Assembly (NCBI GenBank): GCA_030248135.1
Contig: JASANC010003128.1
Coordinates: 25,147-89,146 of the forward strand
Length of the DNA stretch: 64,000 nt
Reading direction: 5' to 3'
Origin: Theristus sp. LFF4_11
Taxonomy: Eukaryota > Nematoda > Chromadorea > Monhysterida > Xyalidae
The notes under the pieces: generated by a model
The model's input: the letters and a program-made list of their open reading frames with translations, nothing else
Database searches by the model: none
What the model was told of the DNA's origin: nothing
Shown: positions 23,501-35,372 of the stretch, one piece after another
Numbering within the stretch: the stretch's first letter is position 1
Layout of the letters: the number at the start of each line of letters is the position of its first letter
Program-made: the position numbers and the translations under genes

Positions 23501-26500
23501 TAAAAAGAAATTTTAGGCCCGTCGTCACCCATTGGATCTTTCAACAAACGCACAAAACTCACGTTGACGTGGGCTGGCCGGCCGGTGGGGGCGTGCACTC
23601 ACGCAGGCTCACTTCCGGGGGCGTCGCGGACGTCTGCGTCACATCGATAGGACGCTCGGACGGCTCCTACGGCAATATGTTAAGAGCACGCATTGTAATC
23701 TGGTGTTTTGCATCGTATCATATGACGTAGGCTATTACAATCGAACGGTGGTTTCTTGCGCAGCTCAGTCAGTCAAGTTCTGTCGCACTTGAATGCACGG
23801 CTCGGCACTCCCGTAGACAAGCGAACCTAACTGACACCAGAAAATCCTCTCCTCGGAACTCTACTTCGGAAACAGAGCACTGTTTGCAATCGCGAGAGTC
23901 AATCGTTTAGCTCAGCGACACGCTGACAACACCTTCACCACAACGGCGCTGCCAACAACGGGCTGTTTTCAAAACGCACCGCAATTACAAGTGCAGCAAT
24001 TCCTCTCAGCTAAACAATCGAGCCCCACATCCGAAAACCTGTTCAGCATCCGTCATCCCATCAAAAAAGCAACCCTGAACAACATAAGCCGTCTGGGCAC
24101 CTGCGCCGGTATCGAGGCGGCCCGTCTCCAAGAGAACCACGAGCTGTATCCGCCCCCCGCAGTGGCAGCAGCCGTCGTCACCACGGGCGCCACCGGTTGC
24201 TGTTGGCCGAGCTGAGCAGCGGTGCACACCGCCGCCGACTGCGGTTTGTCCGTCGACAGCGTGGACAGGCTCGTCTGTGTGCAGTGGAGTGAGTTGGATT
24301 GGACTGTGAAATGCAGTGGGATGGGAGACACACGTAAATTATAAAACAATACGTTGAACAGTCAGCGGAAGAAATTTTACTGTGAAACGTCTGATTGATT
24401 GAACGCCTCCTCGCACGCTGATTGGCTACTTTCATGCTGCGAACAACGCAACGCGTGTGGAATGCAATCCGTTGCTGTGAATCCAAAGTCTCGTTGCACA
24501 AAAAAAACTGACAAAAGTGTTGATTCTACACCTGCGGCAGTGGACGCTGGAAAATCGCACGCGCAAACAAGGCCGCATGCGCCGCCTGGCCTTCGTAGTA
24601 TCTGACAAAGGAAACCCAGAAAATGTTGGGAATGTATATTCAGAAACAACCAAAACAGCAAAACAACCAAGCACCAGCCAACTCACTGGCCGTCCATTCT
24701 CAGCACCAGATTTGCGTTGGTCAAATATTGAATCGGATTCTCTTTGAACGCCTCGAACGTCACGATGGCCTGCTCGAATTCCTCCGCCGTTAAGCCGGGC
24801 CGATAGCCGCAAACGCTGATCTCGGGCTGCGCTTGCATGTCGCTGCAAAGCTTAGCACGTTTATGACATGGAAGCATGAAAACGGTAATACCTGAAGCTT
24901 TGATCAATGAAATGAAAAATATTCGTAAAGCAGAGTTCGCAATTTTTGCGGCGAAACGAAGGGACGCGGAGCATTGGAGCGTTTTCATTTCTTGAAGCAG
25001 AGATGGGACAGACCAGCTAAAACGACCTGAGATCTCACCGATCACTGGTAACCCCAAGACAGATTGAAAAGGGCCACAACACAAGCTGCTTCTCGGTTGG
25101 TCCACGAAATGGTGAAAGGTACCTTCTCTAAACCCATCGCCACTACCAGAGTTATACGCACCTTCAGGCTTCCCTAAGTGGTGTTTCACCTTAAAAAGCA
25201 TCTCTCAAATAGGCTCCTCCCCTTTTCAACTCACCCCGTGTCAGACCACGGGCTCTGTCTCCCATCGGGCACTAAACTTGGCGATTGACTGTTGTAGCCG
25301 GCGTCTTCGTGTTGCTGCTGTACGCTTTGATGCTGCGGACTAACGGGGGCACCCTCTTGCAAAGCGCCTTGCGGTACCCCACTGTCTGAGGTGACATCAT
25401 GAGCTGAAGTTGAGGCCTGCTCGGCCGCGGGATACGGAATGTTTGCGGGTATCTGGAAAAGAAATATTTCAGGTAGTCATTTTCAGTGAAGGATGATTTT
25501 ATGCGACAGAAAACAACCGTGTGCTGGCTTCCATTAAACGCGTAAAGTTTTTAGCGCCTATTTTTTTTTGTTCAGTTCAGCGCGAAGAACCGACACCGGG
25601 CAAAACGGTGTCCAGCACTTCCGGCGACAGTTAGTAGCCAAACATTAAAGAAACAGATGTGGAAAAATAAAATAAGTAACGCAAACGAAATCAAAAGCGC
25701 ACTTTCTAAAAATCTATGTTGATTGATTAGTTTCCGACAAGTCCGCATGAACCAATCAATCAGTTCATCCAATTATTGCCACCGTGCTGAGCAACTCAAA
25801 AACACTTGCGTCACATAAAAAAGCAAAAAACTCCGGACGAACTCACCATTTCACCGGACGTAACCGTAGCAGCGGACGGAAACTGCGCACCATCCATACT
25901 GTGGTCGGAAGTGACGTCCAGAACGGGCTCGTTATACGCAGTGTTCGTGTTCGAGTGTTGAACGGAGCTCTGAAATTGAGTCGGCGCGAACTCGGAGGCG
26001 CCCGTCGGTGTCGGTGTCGGCGTCGTGTCGTCTCTCACTGAGCCCTCCACCGGGCCATCGTTGTACATTGGAATCGCCACTTGGACGTCTCGTCGCAGGT
26101 GCTCCTGAATCGTCGGCTCCGACTTGCTCAGCTGGTCACTGTCATCGTCTATCGTATTATTATTATTGTTGTTGTTGTTGACGGAATCAATTGAGCTGGT
26201 GATCGAATGCTCCGAAGAATGAGCGCTCAACTCCGGTGGACTGTTGAACACCGACGACGGCGGCGGAGTGTGCGGCGCCGATCCCGCGTCGAACTGCACC
26301 GGCATCGGTGGACTGGAAATTGGGGCGAGTACAACTCAGTTCGATCGGGCATGTTGTTAACCTCACTCAACTCAGTCTTCAGCTGACCAACAAATATATC
26401 GGTAAATTGAAAAACGATTTCAAGATTTTCAAACTCAAATCCTCAAAATTTTCTTGTAAGTCAAATTCCCAAAAAAAATTCAAAATCCAAGAACCAGCCC

Positions 26501-29500
26501 GAAGAAAGCATAAAAGCCGTTCGAACCGTTTGCGCATGTTCAGATATCGCTCCCGCTCATTCGGGTCTTCGCTTTTCTCCAAGTCATCGAGATAGACGCC
26601 TTCCTGCGGTGATTTCGGTGGCGCCGACGTTGACGACCACGAGAACAGACGACTCCAACCGCCCGCTGGCGCCGATTGGTCGGCTGCAGCAGCTGCAACG
26701 AGCGGGCGAACGTGGAAGTTTAGGCGATGACTTGCAGCGTCCGGAATGTTCAGCCGCTCATGCTAACCCCTACCCCACAGGGGAGTATGGCACCTTCCAA
26801 TCAGCTGGCTGTATACAATTTACAGCCGCACTGTACATCCAATACAGAACTCGACTGTCGCACCGTGTTTCGCTTTCTCCGCATCAGCAATCGCCTTCGC
26901 GTCGATCGTTTCCTGCGTCGGCGTCGTCGCGGCCGTATCCGGCAGTTCACCCCATTTCCAGTCGGTCATTTCGTCCGCCGGCACAGCGCCCATCTCGATA
27001 CGGGTCTCCTTCGCGACGCTCTGCTTTCGAACGACCGTGTCAACCTCAGAGTCGGACAGCGGACACGGCGACGAGTCGCGACTGTGTGCGGGGAAAATCA
27101 GACGAAAATGGAAAATTCTTGAAACGGTGGAATTACGAATGCGAGATGAAACGATTTATAGCTGACACACGCGAAAATCTTCGATCCGAAATGGAAATGC
27201 CAAAAAAATGGTGGGTGGTTGGCAAAGCAAACGTCTCGCCCGTCGTGATGCTACAAACTGTCAATTATGAATGCAGACAACATCTGACTGATTGATACAT
27301 AGCAGCACAGTTGATTCCCGATTGGCCAATCCAACCAGATGCAGCCAATCAGCGCATTCTGCATTCAAACTTTACCTCGAGTCCGGTGATCTCTCATCAC
27401 CATCGCTCAGGAAGCCCGAGCCTCTGCTCGTGAGCGAGATTTTCGGCTGACTGGGCCTTCTGACGTGACCCCTGCTGTGACGCGGCGGCGCCCCACACGC
27501 GGCGGAGGGTCCCTCCTCGGTGGACTTTTTCGAACTGGAAGGCCTTGATAAGGCCGGCGAGCCTGGCAGGCTTTTCGAGGGTACTTGTGCAGGGTCGACC
27601 GTTGATGTTGTCGAAGGCTTTTTGGTTGATGCCCCGGGGGCTGAAGTTAAGGCGGAAACACCATTTAGTTTTTCGTCCGTACGCACAAACGTCGTTCTAA
27701 ATCCCGTGCGCAAACTAATCGTGTCCGTAATGCATTAAGATAGCACACACGACACGATTTCTAAATCGAGTGGAGTGGCCATTTTTTACGTGTCGTGTCC
27801 GTGCGTACGCACAAAAATCTAATTGCTAAACGCGCCTTTAGACGAATTTGGCTTTGGTGCATTGATTTATGACCCTAAATCTTGTTTGCTTTTTACGGTA
27901 ACGTCGAACAACGTTGATTGGTTGCATATTGCTACGATGCAACCAATCAGCGCACTTCTGAACCTTAACAGACTTCAAACCAGAAAAGCGAAATGATGAA
28001 ATTAAAGAGACGTTGATGATTGGCTTAACTGAAATGAAAAAAATGACAAAGCCAATCAGAGTTTGAAGAGTTTGAAACTTTCGACCAAAACAATAGAAAA
28101 AACGTTCGTCAGCTCAATTAAAACCAGCAAAGTTGCATGAGGAGAGTTTCTAATTGCGGCCTGGCCAGCTGAATGCAGAAGACAGGTTACCTCGCCAAAC
28201 AAAAAAAGCCAAAAAATACAAAACCGAGGTCAACCAACCCTCATCCTCGTCATCATCATCCATCGCGAACTGTGCTTGCGCGTTTGCCGCCTGCTCCAAT
28301 TCAAGTTCGTCACTTTCTTTGACCACCTCGGACTCAAGGCGAGGCATCGATGGACTCTGGACCAGGCCTGAAATCGGAACGGAAACGGTTGGTTGTTCAA
28401 AAGTAAAGGGCATCGGTGATCCGATGATCGGATGTTTTTAAACTTAGAAACGATGCAGGAAACACGGGCAAGTTGAACTGGACTTCACTTAACTTACATT
28501 GATTACTTAGCTTTTAGGCACCTGCAAGTTTTTTTTACAACGACACACACGACGGACGGTACACGACACAGTTGTTTTTACAACAACAAAAACACGAAAA
28601 CAGGTGATAGACGAACAGAACAGGCAAGAGGAACAATAACACAACAAAAGAATTTAGGCTGGGTGTAATTAGAAACCCACAATACTAAGCATTCTTTTCA
28701 ATCCAGAAATTCAAATTTTACACACAAACAAAATCTAAATTGACTGTTCGTCGCTTTGGCAGCAATTCAAAGTGAGAAAAAAAAACACGAACAGAAGCAT
28801 CACAACACCACAAGACGGCACCGAGAGTTTCTTTACAAATTTCCGAGTTTTTTTACCAGATTTCGATTCCGAAGGTGAGAAAAACACGGCAGTATCATCT
28901 TCCAAGTCCAAGTCCAACTCCAAACTAACGGACACCAACACATCGGTCTCTACAACGCAACCATCGCTATGCGCTATATACAGAAAAAAATGACCGGATG
29001 ACGTTCTGGCCTGAAGACCACGCACTTTCTTCTCAATCAAGTTTCGCACACCGCCACAAACAAACAAACAGGCACACAACACAGCGTTGTTGTTGTTGCC
29101 GCAAATCAGTGATCGTTGCGGAAAGGTGGACCCAGCGTAATATTGCAATGCACTGCGTGTTTGTGTGCAAACAAGCGTGTACTAGAATAGAAAGTGACCG
29201 GTCTTCAGGCAAGGACTTCGGAGCAAAAAAAACTAACACAGTTTCAAGAAAATTTTTCGAGCTCAGACAAGCGCCATTTTTTGTTGTTTATTTAATTTTA
29301 TTTTTGCACATAAAGTTGCACAAAATCTATCCGATGCGATCTGCAGTATGGTGATTCGGTTTAATGCCAATCAGCGGCTTGCAAGGATGGTTGATTGTGT
29401 TTTTGTGTACACCCCAGTCAAGGGAGCTGTTTTCCGGTGATTTGTACTGGACTGGAACTTCAGCACATCCTCTTAAAATTCGGCAACCCTCAGCGTATCC

Positions 29501-30492
29501 ATTCCAAACCACCAGCAAAACTCCGTCTGACAGAACGGGTCTGATAATCCACCCATAAAATCTCAATGTAAACCATCCAATGCAATCGTGTTCGAAACCA
29601 ACCACAGGCGCCACAAAACTCGACGACAATAAACAACTAAATAAACAGCCTGCGACAACAGCAACCGTAACAAGAAGCGGCACCTTTGATCTGGCGCCTG
29701 ACGGCCGTCGGCAACGCCACGACCGACATCGAGTTCGCGTGCGACTGTCGCAGCTTCTCGATGCCCTCGCTGATGAGCGCCTCCGTCTCCGAGGAGCTCT
29801 GCGGCAGCGGACTGGTCGCCAAATGCACCGGAATCTCGCGGTCCGTGTACGGACACTCGTCGACGAAGAACGCCTCGCCCGTTTCGCCGAGTTTCATTTG
29901 CAGCGACGTCGGCTCGCCGTTCACTTTGATGTCGACCTGGTGGCCGAGTTTTTCGTTTTTTATTTGATTTGAAACACGCCGCCATCCGCCCCATCCCCGT
30001 TTCACCCCCATTCGAGATTCTAGTCAACAAAATGTATTCTGGAAAGGAAGCAGGGCTCTGCTGTCCGAAAACAGGCAAGGCGAAACCCGCAAACTGTGTG
30101 TTCGCAATATTACTGACTCTACAATTGAACTCTATATTGTCGGCAACCAGCTGATGTGTTGGTGATCACGTGTGTTGCATGCTTTCTGTGCAGCACACCG
30201 ACTCCGCCTTCACAGCATCGCCTGCACAGAAACCCCAGCATGCGTCACGTGATCACCAACCAATCAGCAGATTGTCTACAACTAGAGAGTTCGCCAACCA
30301 CCAAGAACTCACAATTTTCTCGCGACTATGCAACACGCCATATTTGCCGAAGCGAACGTGAAACGGACTGCCCATGAGACTGGCGTCCGGCTGCTCGACG
30401 ACGATGACGTCGATGGCGCCCGTCAGAGTGCTCGGGTTCATCTCGTGGTAGAAGTTGGAGATGCCCGCCCAGATGCCCCACGCGTACTCCAT
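20575..30492 (-). CDS. LPIN: Lipin, phosphatidate phosphatase
   Basis: Lipin converts phosphatidic acid to diacylglycerol for triglyceride and phospholipid synthesis, cycling between cytosol, endoplasmic reticulum and nucleus. The ATG at 30492 lies 16 bases after a TTTCAG acceptor. N-LIP domain: exons 30492-30313 and 29936-29684 ([19 protein letters not shown], then VDIKVNGEP and GEAFFVDE). Acidic and Ser-rich linker exons follow (28367-28239, 27640-27376, then segments near 27080-26860, 26650-26520, 26305-25850 and 25450-25230), including WKWGELP and [16 protein letters not shown] middle domain lies near 24843-24690 ([16 protein letters not shown]) and a WFSWRR motif near 24090. The HAD phosphatase has catalytic DIDGT (23011-23040), then an LGHIL coactivator-type motif (near 22620), [35 protein letters not shown] ([10 protein letters not shown]) and [18 protein letters not shown]. 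Last exons are 21410-21307, 21146-21081 and 20746-20575. All signature motifs are intact. Confidence 0.93.
27916..27948. repeat. Perfect CCAAT hairpin
   Basis: GATTGGTTGCAT (27916-27927) is followed after nine bases by its exact reverse complement ATGCAACCAATC (27937-27948). It lies in a lipin intron and is the cleanest small member of the dispersed TGATTGG/CCAATCA palindrome family. Confidence 0.85.
30150..30276. mobile_element. Palindromic MITE-like repeat (family D)
   Basis: The left arm CAGCTGATGTGTTGGTGATCACGTG and right arm CACGTGATCACCAACCAATCAGC are inverted. The interior has a second inverted pair (GCATGCTTTCTGTGCAG / CTGCACAGAAA). Related copies lie at about 41378-41520 and 41850-41963, with a half-copy near 5937-5995; two of these share the flank TTTAGAGTTCGACTGTA. 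This copy sits in the first lipin intron. No coding capacity. Confidence 0.75.
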
Positions 30493-33400
30493 GCCGCCGA
30501 CGCCCCACCTGAAATGTTGAGTCGCTTGAGTTCTGGAAATGGTTTGTTTGTCCTGATGAAAGTTCCGCTGACGACACAGAGAGGCCGTTGTAGTTTAACA
30601 TAGAAAGGCAAGTGCAACTCCAGTCCTACTCCTTTTCAATGGCACCATATCCTCATTGGATTCATTTAAAATTGATATGATCATCAGCTCTTAGCAGACA
30701 CTCAGCTTTTTATGGCAAAAAAGCTAATCACGTTGGAAGAGCAGACATTGGTGAATCAGTTTACGTGAAAAAAACGGACTTTTGATGTTTCTTGATTTCA
30801 TTCAGAGGCTTAGTGGCGTAGCACAAATGGACTACTGGCGCTGCAATCTGGCAGCCTGTGAACAACGAAATAATGAAGATCAGCAGATGGACGGACAAGG
30901 ATTTCAGAACCTGGGGTCCTCTGACAATTGTTGTTTGCAATCAGAATGAAAACAATGAAAACGTCTTTGAGAGTTATACTAGGAACGGTTAAATCCAGAT
31001 GTTTTTCGTCTGTTTGCCACGACTTATGTTATGCGTTGAAATAAAGAATCAGAATCAGAATCAAAATTTGATATACATATTGCAAAAAAAACCTTCTCAA
31101 TCGACTCGGAGAGTAATCAGCCGGCGACGGCGGCGCTAATTTCAATGTCGATCCGGCGGCGAGGACTCGCGCTTCGGCTGCTGCTGCGACAGCGACGCTT
31201 TCGATCGACTGCGCTGCTGCTGCCGTGAATTTTCGATTGAAAACCCTCGGATTAGGGTTGTTAAAAAAAACAAAAATCGTCATTTTTGTTTTTTTTTTAA
31301 AAAAAAAAATTTTTTTTTTTAAAAAAAAATTTCAAAAATCAAAGTTGTGCTAAATCAATCAGGGAGTCCGAAGAACCACATATGATATGCAAGCGCCTCC
31401 CGAATGACTCCCATATGACGGAACTTTGCAGATTTTGTTTTGGTGACCTCAATTACCCCTTTTCCAAACCGTCACCATGCCTCTTCTTGTGTTTTGACCT
31501 CTAAAACGTCACTAATTGTCCCCAGCTAAACTAATGCTAAAGTGAAGACAAACATACCGCCTTGAAATTCGATCAATTCTTCTGATGGTGTCGCGACGAC
31601 ACGACACGAAGCAGCAACCAGACAACGTAGCGCTTGCAAACGGAGCAGCGAGCACAACCGGACGCTTTGCGAGGCGAATCGTCACCTTATCTGCATCGGA
31701 AATGGTAGGCCAAGCTTTGGGACGCTCAAAAACTTCATCGCAGATGTTGTCGAAGCGTAAAATCAGTCGGTAAAACGGTCCAAAATCGACTGCTAAAGGT
31801 TTTACGAGGTATAATCAAAGAAAATTTTTGTTGAACTTTCGAAAAATTGTGCCAAAATTGAGGTTTTCAGAGCATATTAGAGGAAAATTTTTCGAATTTT
31901 TTTTTTAAAAAAAAAAATCGGCATTTTTGTTTTTTTTTTAATCACTTTTTTTTTTAAAAAAAAAAATTTTCATTTTTGTTTAACAACCCTACCTCGGATC
32001 AGAATCGCAAACTTCAGGAACTTGGATTTCGAGCAAGATAAGCGACGATTTGCGTCGAGTTTTATTGTTGCCGCAGACGTCCGAGAGAACAGCAGTTGTG
32101 CTGCTGCTGTGGTTGTTGTTGTTTGCTGCTGGTGTTATTTTCGATCCGAGCTTTTGTTCGTCTTCGAATGGCCTTGTTGTTGTTGAAGACGGATCTGAAA
32201 AAAAACACTTTTTGGTCCTCTTGAAGTGACTAAAATTTGTCACGCTGTTTCTGTTTTTCAAACTACGTGCGGAAACGGAAGGAAAATTTTGCTGGTGGAC
32301 TTGGAGAAACTGGAACGTCGTCAGCTGTCAGAAACAATCAGGAGTTTTCTTACTTATGCACGCCATTTCCAAAATCATTGCGACTCAAGAACACATTTGC
32401 CAAAAAAAAGATAAAGAGCCGCGCAGTGCGTGCGTGGCGCAGGCTTTTTGGTTCCCTGACACAAATTACTCAGTTTCGGCACTTGCGACGAAGCAGGCAG
32501 TGGCACTATTTGGCACAAGTTCTTCTGCCGCTGCAAGCTGCACGCACACGCAACAAAAACAGAAGATATTATTAATGTGTTGCTCTTCCTCAAAATTGTT
32601 TTTGTTTTTGCTTTTAAAGAAAACAAGTTTGGTGGAATTAAACCGGAGCTGGAGCCGACGTGCTAGTGATCCCAATGTTTCAACCCTTCAACCAATTCAT
32701 TCAAAGCCGTAAGAGCTCTTCCTTTCATCCGGCCAGAATGCCGGATGGAAACTCAGCTGAGTGAATCCTTTCGAGAGAGAAAATCCAGTTTGTAGCTGCT
32801 TGACAATAACAATTTTAAAATCAAAAATAACTAAACAGCATAGAAGATGGAAATGAGCTGATGAGAAGAACAGTCAGTTATAAAAGATGTCAATAATCGA
32901 ACCTTTTCTTTTTTCACAGGTCAAACTGAACTATGAACCTTTTCATTGTGTGCAAATGCAAAAATAAAAACTTATCTCGCCTGAAAGTTGAAAAAAAAAT
33001 TACGTGAGTGGTGTAAACAAGTTTTTTTTTGTTTTTTGTGCATTACGAATTAATCTTGTAATCTTTTTTTACCCGTGTCGTGTGAGACGGAGACGGCAGT
33101 TTTCACAGTATGCAAAATTGAAACTGAATTGAAACGTTTGTACCATGTGTCAAACCAAACGGCAGAATTTTTTTTTATTTTTTGAAAAAAAGATAATTTT
33201 AAACCGCGTGGGTCGTGGGTTTCCGGCGTAGCGCATGTTAAAACTTTTGAAGTGAAAACGGTGAAGAATGAAAAAAGAATGAAAGTGATTTAAGAAACAT
33301 TTGAATCTGACGAATCAGCTCGAAATAGCTTAGCATTTATGCAATTAACAAAATTAGTTTAGCATTAAAAATAGCTCATTTTGTAAGTCACTGCATTAAC

Positions 33401-33790
33401 TTACCGAACAACCACACTATTAAAAAATCACGAGTCAAAAAAGCAACACAACAAGAATACTAAATCTGCTTTAGTTGTAAAAGCATGACAGTGGAGCTCA
33501 AACAATTTGCGTTGCTAAACTATTTTAAACACAATTACTAAGCTACTTTGTGCTTAATGGTGCAGAAACTGAATTTAAGAATTCAGAAATCGACAGATTT
33601 GAAGTATCCGTTTTCTCTTCTGCATTTTTATTACAAGCTCGAAAGCCCGTTTTTCACCGATCACGCGTAAGTTCGTGTGCAAGATTTTCTGCGTCTGTTT
33701 GAGTTTGTATAAAAAAGCAGTGTGCAAGACTTTTTGCATCTGCTCGTGTTTGTATGAAAAAGGGTAGATACAGAATCGTTTTCAGCGATC
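30493..33790. other. Intergenic region between lipin and the secreted peptide gene
   Basis: About 3.3 kb upstream of the minus-strand lipin gene. It holds the 739-bp hAT-like element at 31253-31991. Elsewhere I see only A/T-rich sequence with short open frames lacking codon structure. A strand of lipin 5' UTR or promoter is expected just above 30492. Confidence 0.45.
31253..31991. mobile_element. hAT-like MITE, TAGGGTTGTTAAA ends (copy 1)
   Basis: TAGGGTTGTTAAA at the left and TTTAACAACCCTA at the right are flanked by a perfect 8-bp duplication CCTCGGAT (31245-31252 and 31992-31999). The 739-bp element is A/T-rich at the ends and more GC-rich inside. A near-identical copy in opposite orientation lies at 51032-51744; the shared core includes GGAGTCCGAAGAACCACATA and CGTCACCATGCCTCTTCTTG. 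No transposase. Confidence 0.93.
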
Positions 33791-34033
33791 ATGCGTTTCC
33801 TGCTGATGGCCGTTCTGTTGGTGGTCGTGCTGGCGTTCATTGCCACGGTTCATGCAGGTCATCGGGTTTTTATTACCCATTTTGGTAGCCTTTTTGGTTG
33901 CAACGGGAAAAGCAGCTGAAAGTGGAAATTCGTCATTCTAGATTCCTGCAACACCTGGGACCAGAGTCAGTGCCCGTACTATCCACCATGCGAGTGGGAC
34001 GAAGAGCAACAGCTCTGCGTGACACCGTCGTGA
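33791..34033 (+). CDS. Secreted four-cysteine mini-protein
   Basis: Two exons (33791-33857 and 33942-34033), separated by an 84-bp GT-AG intron, encode 52 residues. Residues 1-22 (MRFLLMAVLLVVVLAFIATV plus HA) form a textbook signal peptide with an Ala cleavage site. The mature part is about 30 residues with four cysteines spaced C-x7-C-x5-C-x8-C, rich in Trp, Tyr, Pro and acidic residues (CNTWDQSQC; CPYYPPCEW). The intron splits the codon for the first mature residue, a common arrangement in secreted-peptide genes. The ATG lies only 5 bases after a GTTTTCAG acceptor, suggesting trans-splicing. I recognise no family. The four cysteines could form two disulphides, but the role (matrix, defence, signalling or other) is unknown. 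A possible poly(A) signal (GCAATAAAAA) lies near 34155. Confidence 0.75.
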
Positions 34034-34346
34034 ACAGTGTTTCTGTTCTTCTACTGTTTTATGCCTTGTTTTATTGTTACACTGTTTGTTGATTTTGCCT
34101 GTTTTAGCTTTAAACTTTCTTATTCAAGGTGTTTTGTTCGTTTTTGTTCGAGCGGCAATAAAAATTAGTGAAAAAAGGTTCGAGGGGAAAACTACGGAAA
34201 AAATCTGAGCAACAGTATAAATTGTGAAAAAAAGGTTTGTGAAGGGAAAACTTCGGAAAAAATATACTTTTAAGATAGCTGCGACTCCATTATTGCACTA
34301 TTCAATTCTAATGTGGCAATACAAAGTAGTCTATTGCAACTGTCGC

Positions 34347-34415
34347 GTCTGTAGCGCAGGTGTAGTGCTTTCGTTTACCGTTCTGTAGGTGGAAAGTTTG
34401 AACCCCGCTGCGGAC
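34347..34415 (+). other. tRNA-like sequence, probably pseudogene or SINE head
   Basis: GTCTGTA (34347-34353) can pair with TGCGGAC (34409-34415) as a seven-base acceptor stem with two G-U pairs. Box A-like TAGCGCAGGTGTAG and box B-like AGTTTGAACCC are present. The T-stem does not pair well and no clear anticodon arm forms, so I do not call a functional tRNA. Confidence 0.35.
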
Positions 34416-34924
34416 AAGACACACAATGGAGTAACTAAAGTGACCAATTGCCTTATCGCCGGAGTTTGGTACCTTATCGTTTCCGGACCGCGCGCGACCA
34501 AATTAAAAAAAAACTGTCCAGAAAAATGCTGACTCTGAACTATGAAGTTCTCGCGTGTTCAGAAACGGTACCAGAAACGGTACAAGGACAGCCCAAGTAA
34601 CTCTAGTTTGAACCAACCTTCCTTCGGTTGTTTAAAAGTAGTTTCTTCAAAATTGAGCGCGAGTTTTCCATTTTCGTGACGAGACTCAAGCACTTGAACC
34701 GCGAATATGCGATCCACCAATGAGTGTATCCATGAGCTCATCTATTTTATAAGTTTGATTTCGTAAAATTGATGTGATGTAAGTTTGTAAAATTTCGCAC
34801 ACCTGAAAAAAAAGAAACAGCCAATATAACAGCGAATGATTAATTTCATGGCTCATATTGCAAAAAACTGGTCTGTTTGCTCATTTAATCATGTTTTGAT
34901 AAGAATTTCATCAAATTCTATTTA

Positions 34925-35372
34925 CCGTATTACCTCTATTAAACCCCCATGGGGGTTTATTTCTTCAGCGACTTCTGGGGGTGGGGGTTTATTTTTGGGG
35001 GGGGATTATTTTTGGGGGGGGGTTTATTTGGAAACCATTTTTAGGGGTGGGCAAAATGGCAAAAATACCTTCCATGGCAGGAAGGAAGTCGCAGAAACTT
35101 CTACTTTTCACAGAGATTTCCTTTGGTAACAGCCTTTTGTAATGAAATTACCGCCAACTCATCCCTTTGGGGCCTTTGGTAGCACAATTTCACCAATGTC
35201 ACTGCATTCAGCCACTGAATTCGCTAGGTATGTGTTTCAAACAGGTTTCTAATAAACCCCCATGGGGGTTTATTTTTGGGGGGGGGATTATTTGGAAACT
35301 TGTCGAGGGGGTGGGAGTTTATTTTTGGGGGGGGTTTAATTTTGGGGGGGGGGTTTAATAGAGGTAATACGG
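34925..35372. mobile_element. Family A TIR element, complete copy
   Basis: The ends CCGTATTACCTCTATTAAACCCCC and GGGGGTTTAATAGAGGTAATACGG are almost perfect inverted repeats, flanked by TA on both sides (34923-34924, 35373-35374). Inside are CCCCCATGGGGG palindromes followed by TTTATT, and G-runs. The middle (GGCAAAAATACCTTCCATGG onward) matches the copies at 16795, 36392 and 52587. No transposase frame. Confidence 0.9.

Noticed and set aside
26609..27295. Plus-strand open frame of 228 codons
   Set aside because: It is the reverse shadow of lipin linker exons (WKWGELP region) on the minus strand; its translation is Arg/Pro-rich without domains.
31280..31330. Long A/T homopolymer runs as possible terminators or promoters
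   Set aside because: They are the subterminal tracts of transposable elements with defined target duplications, and recur in each copy.
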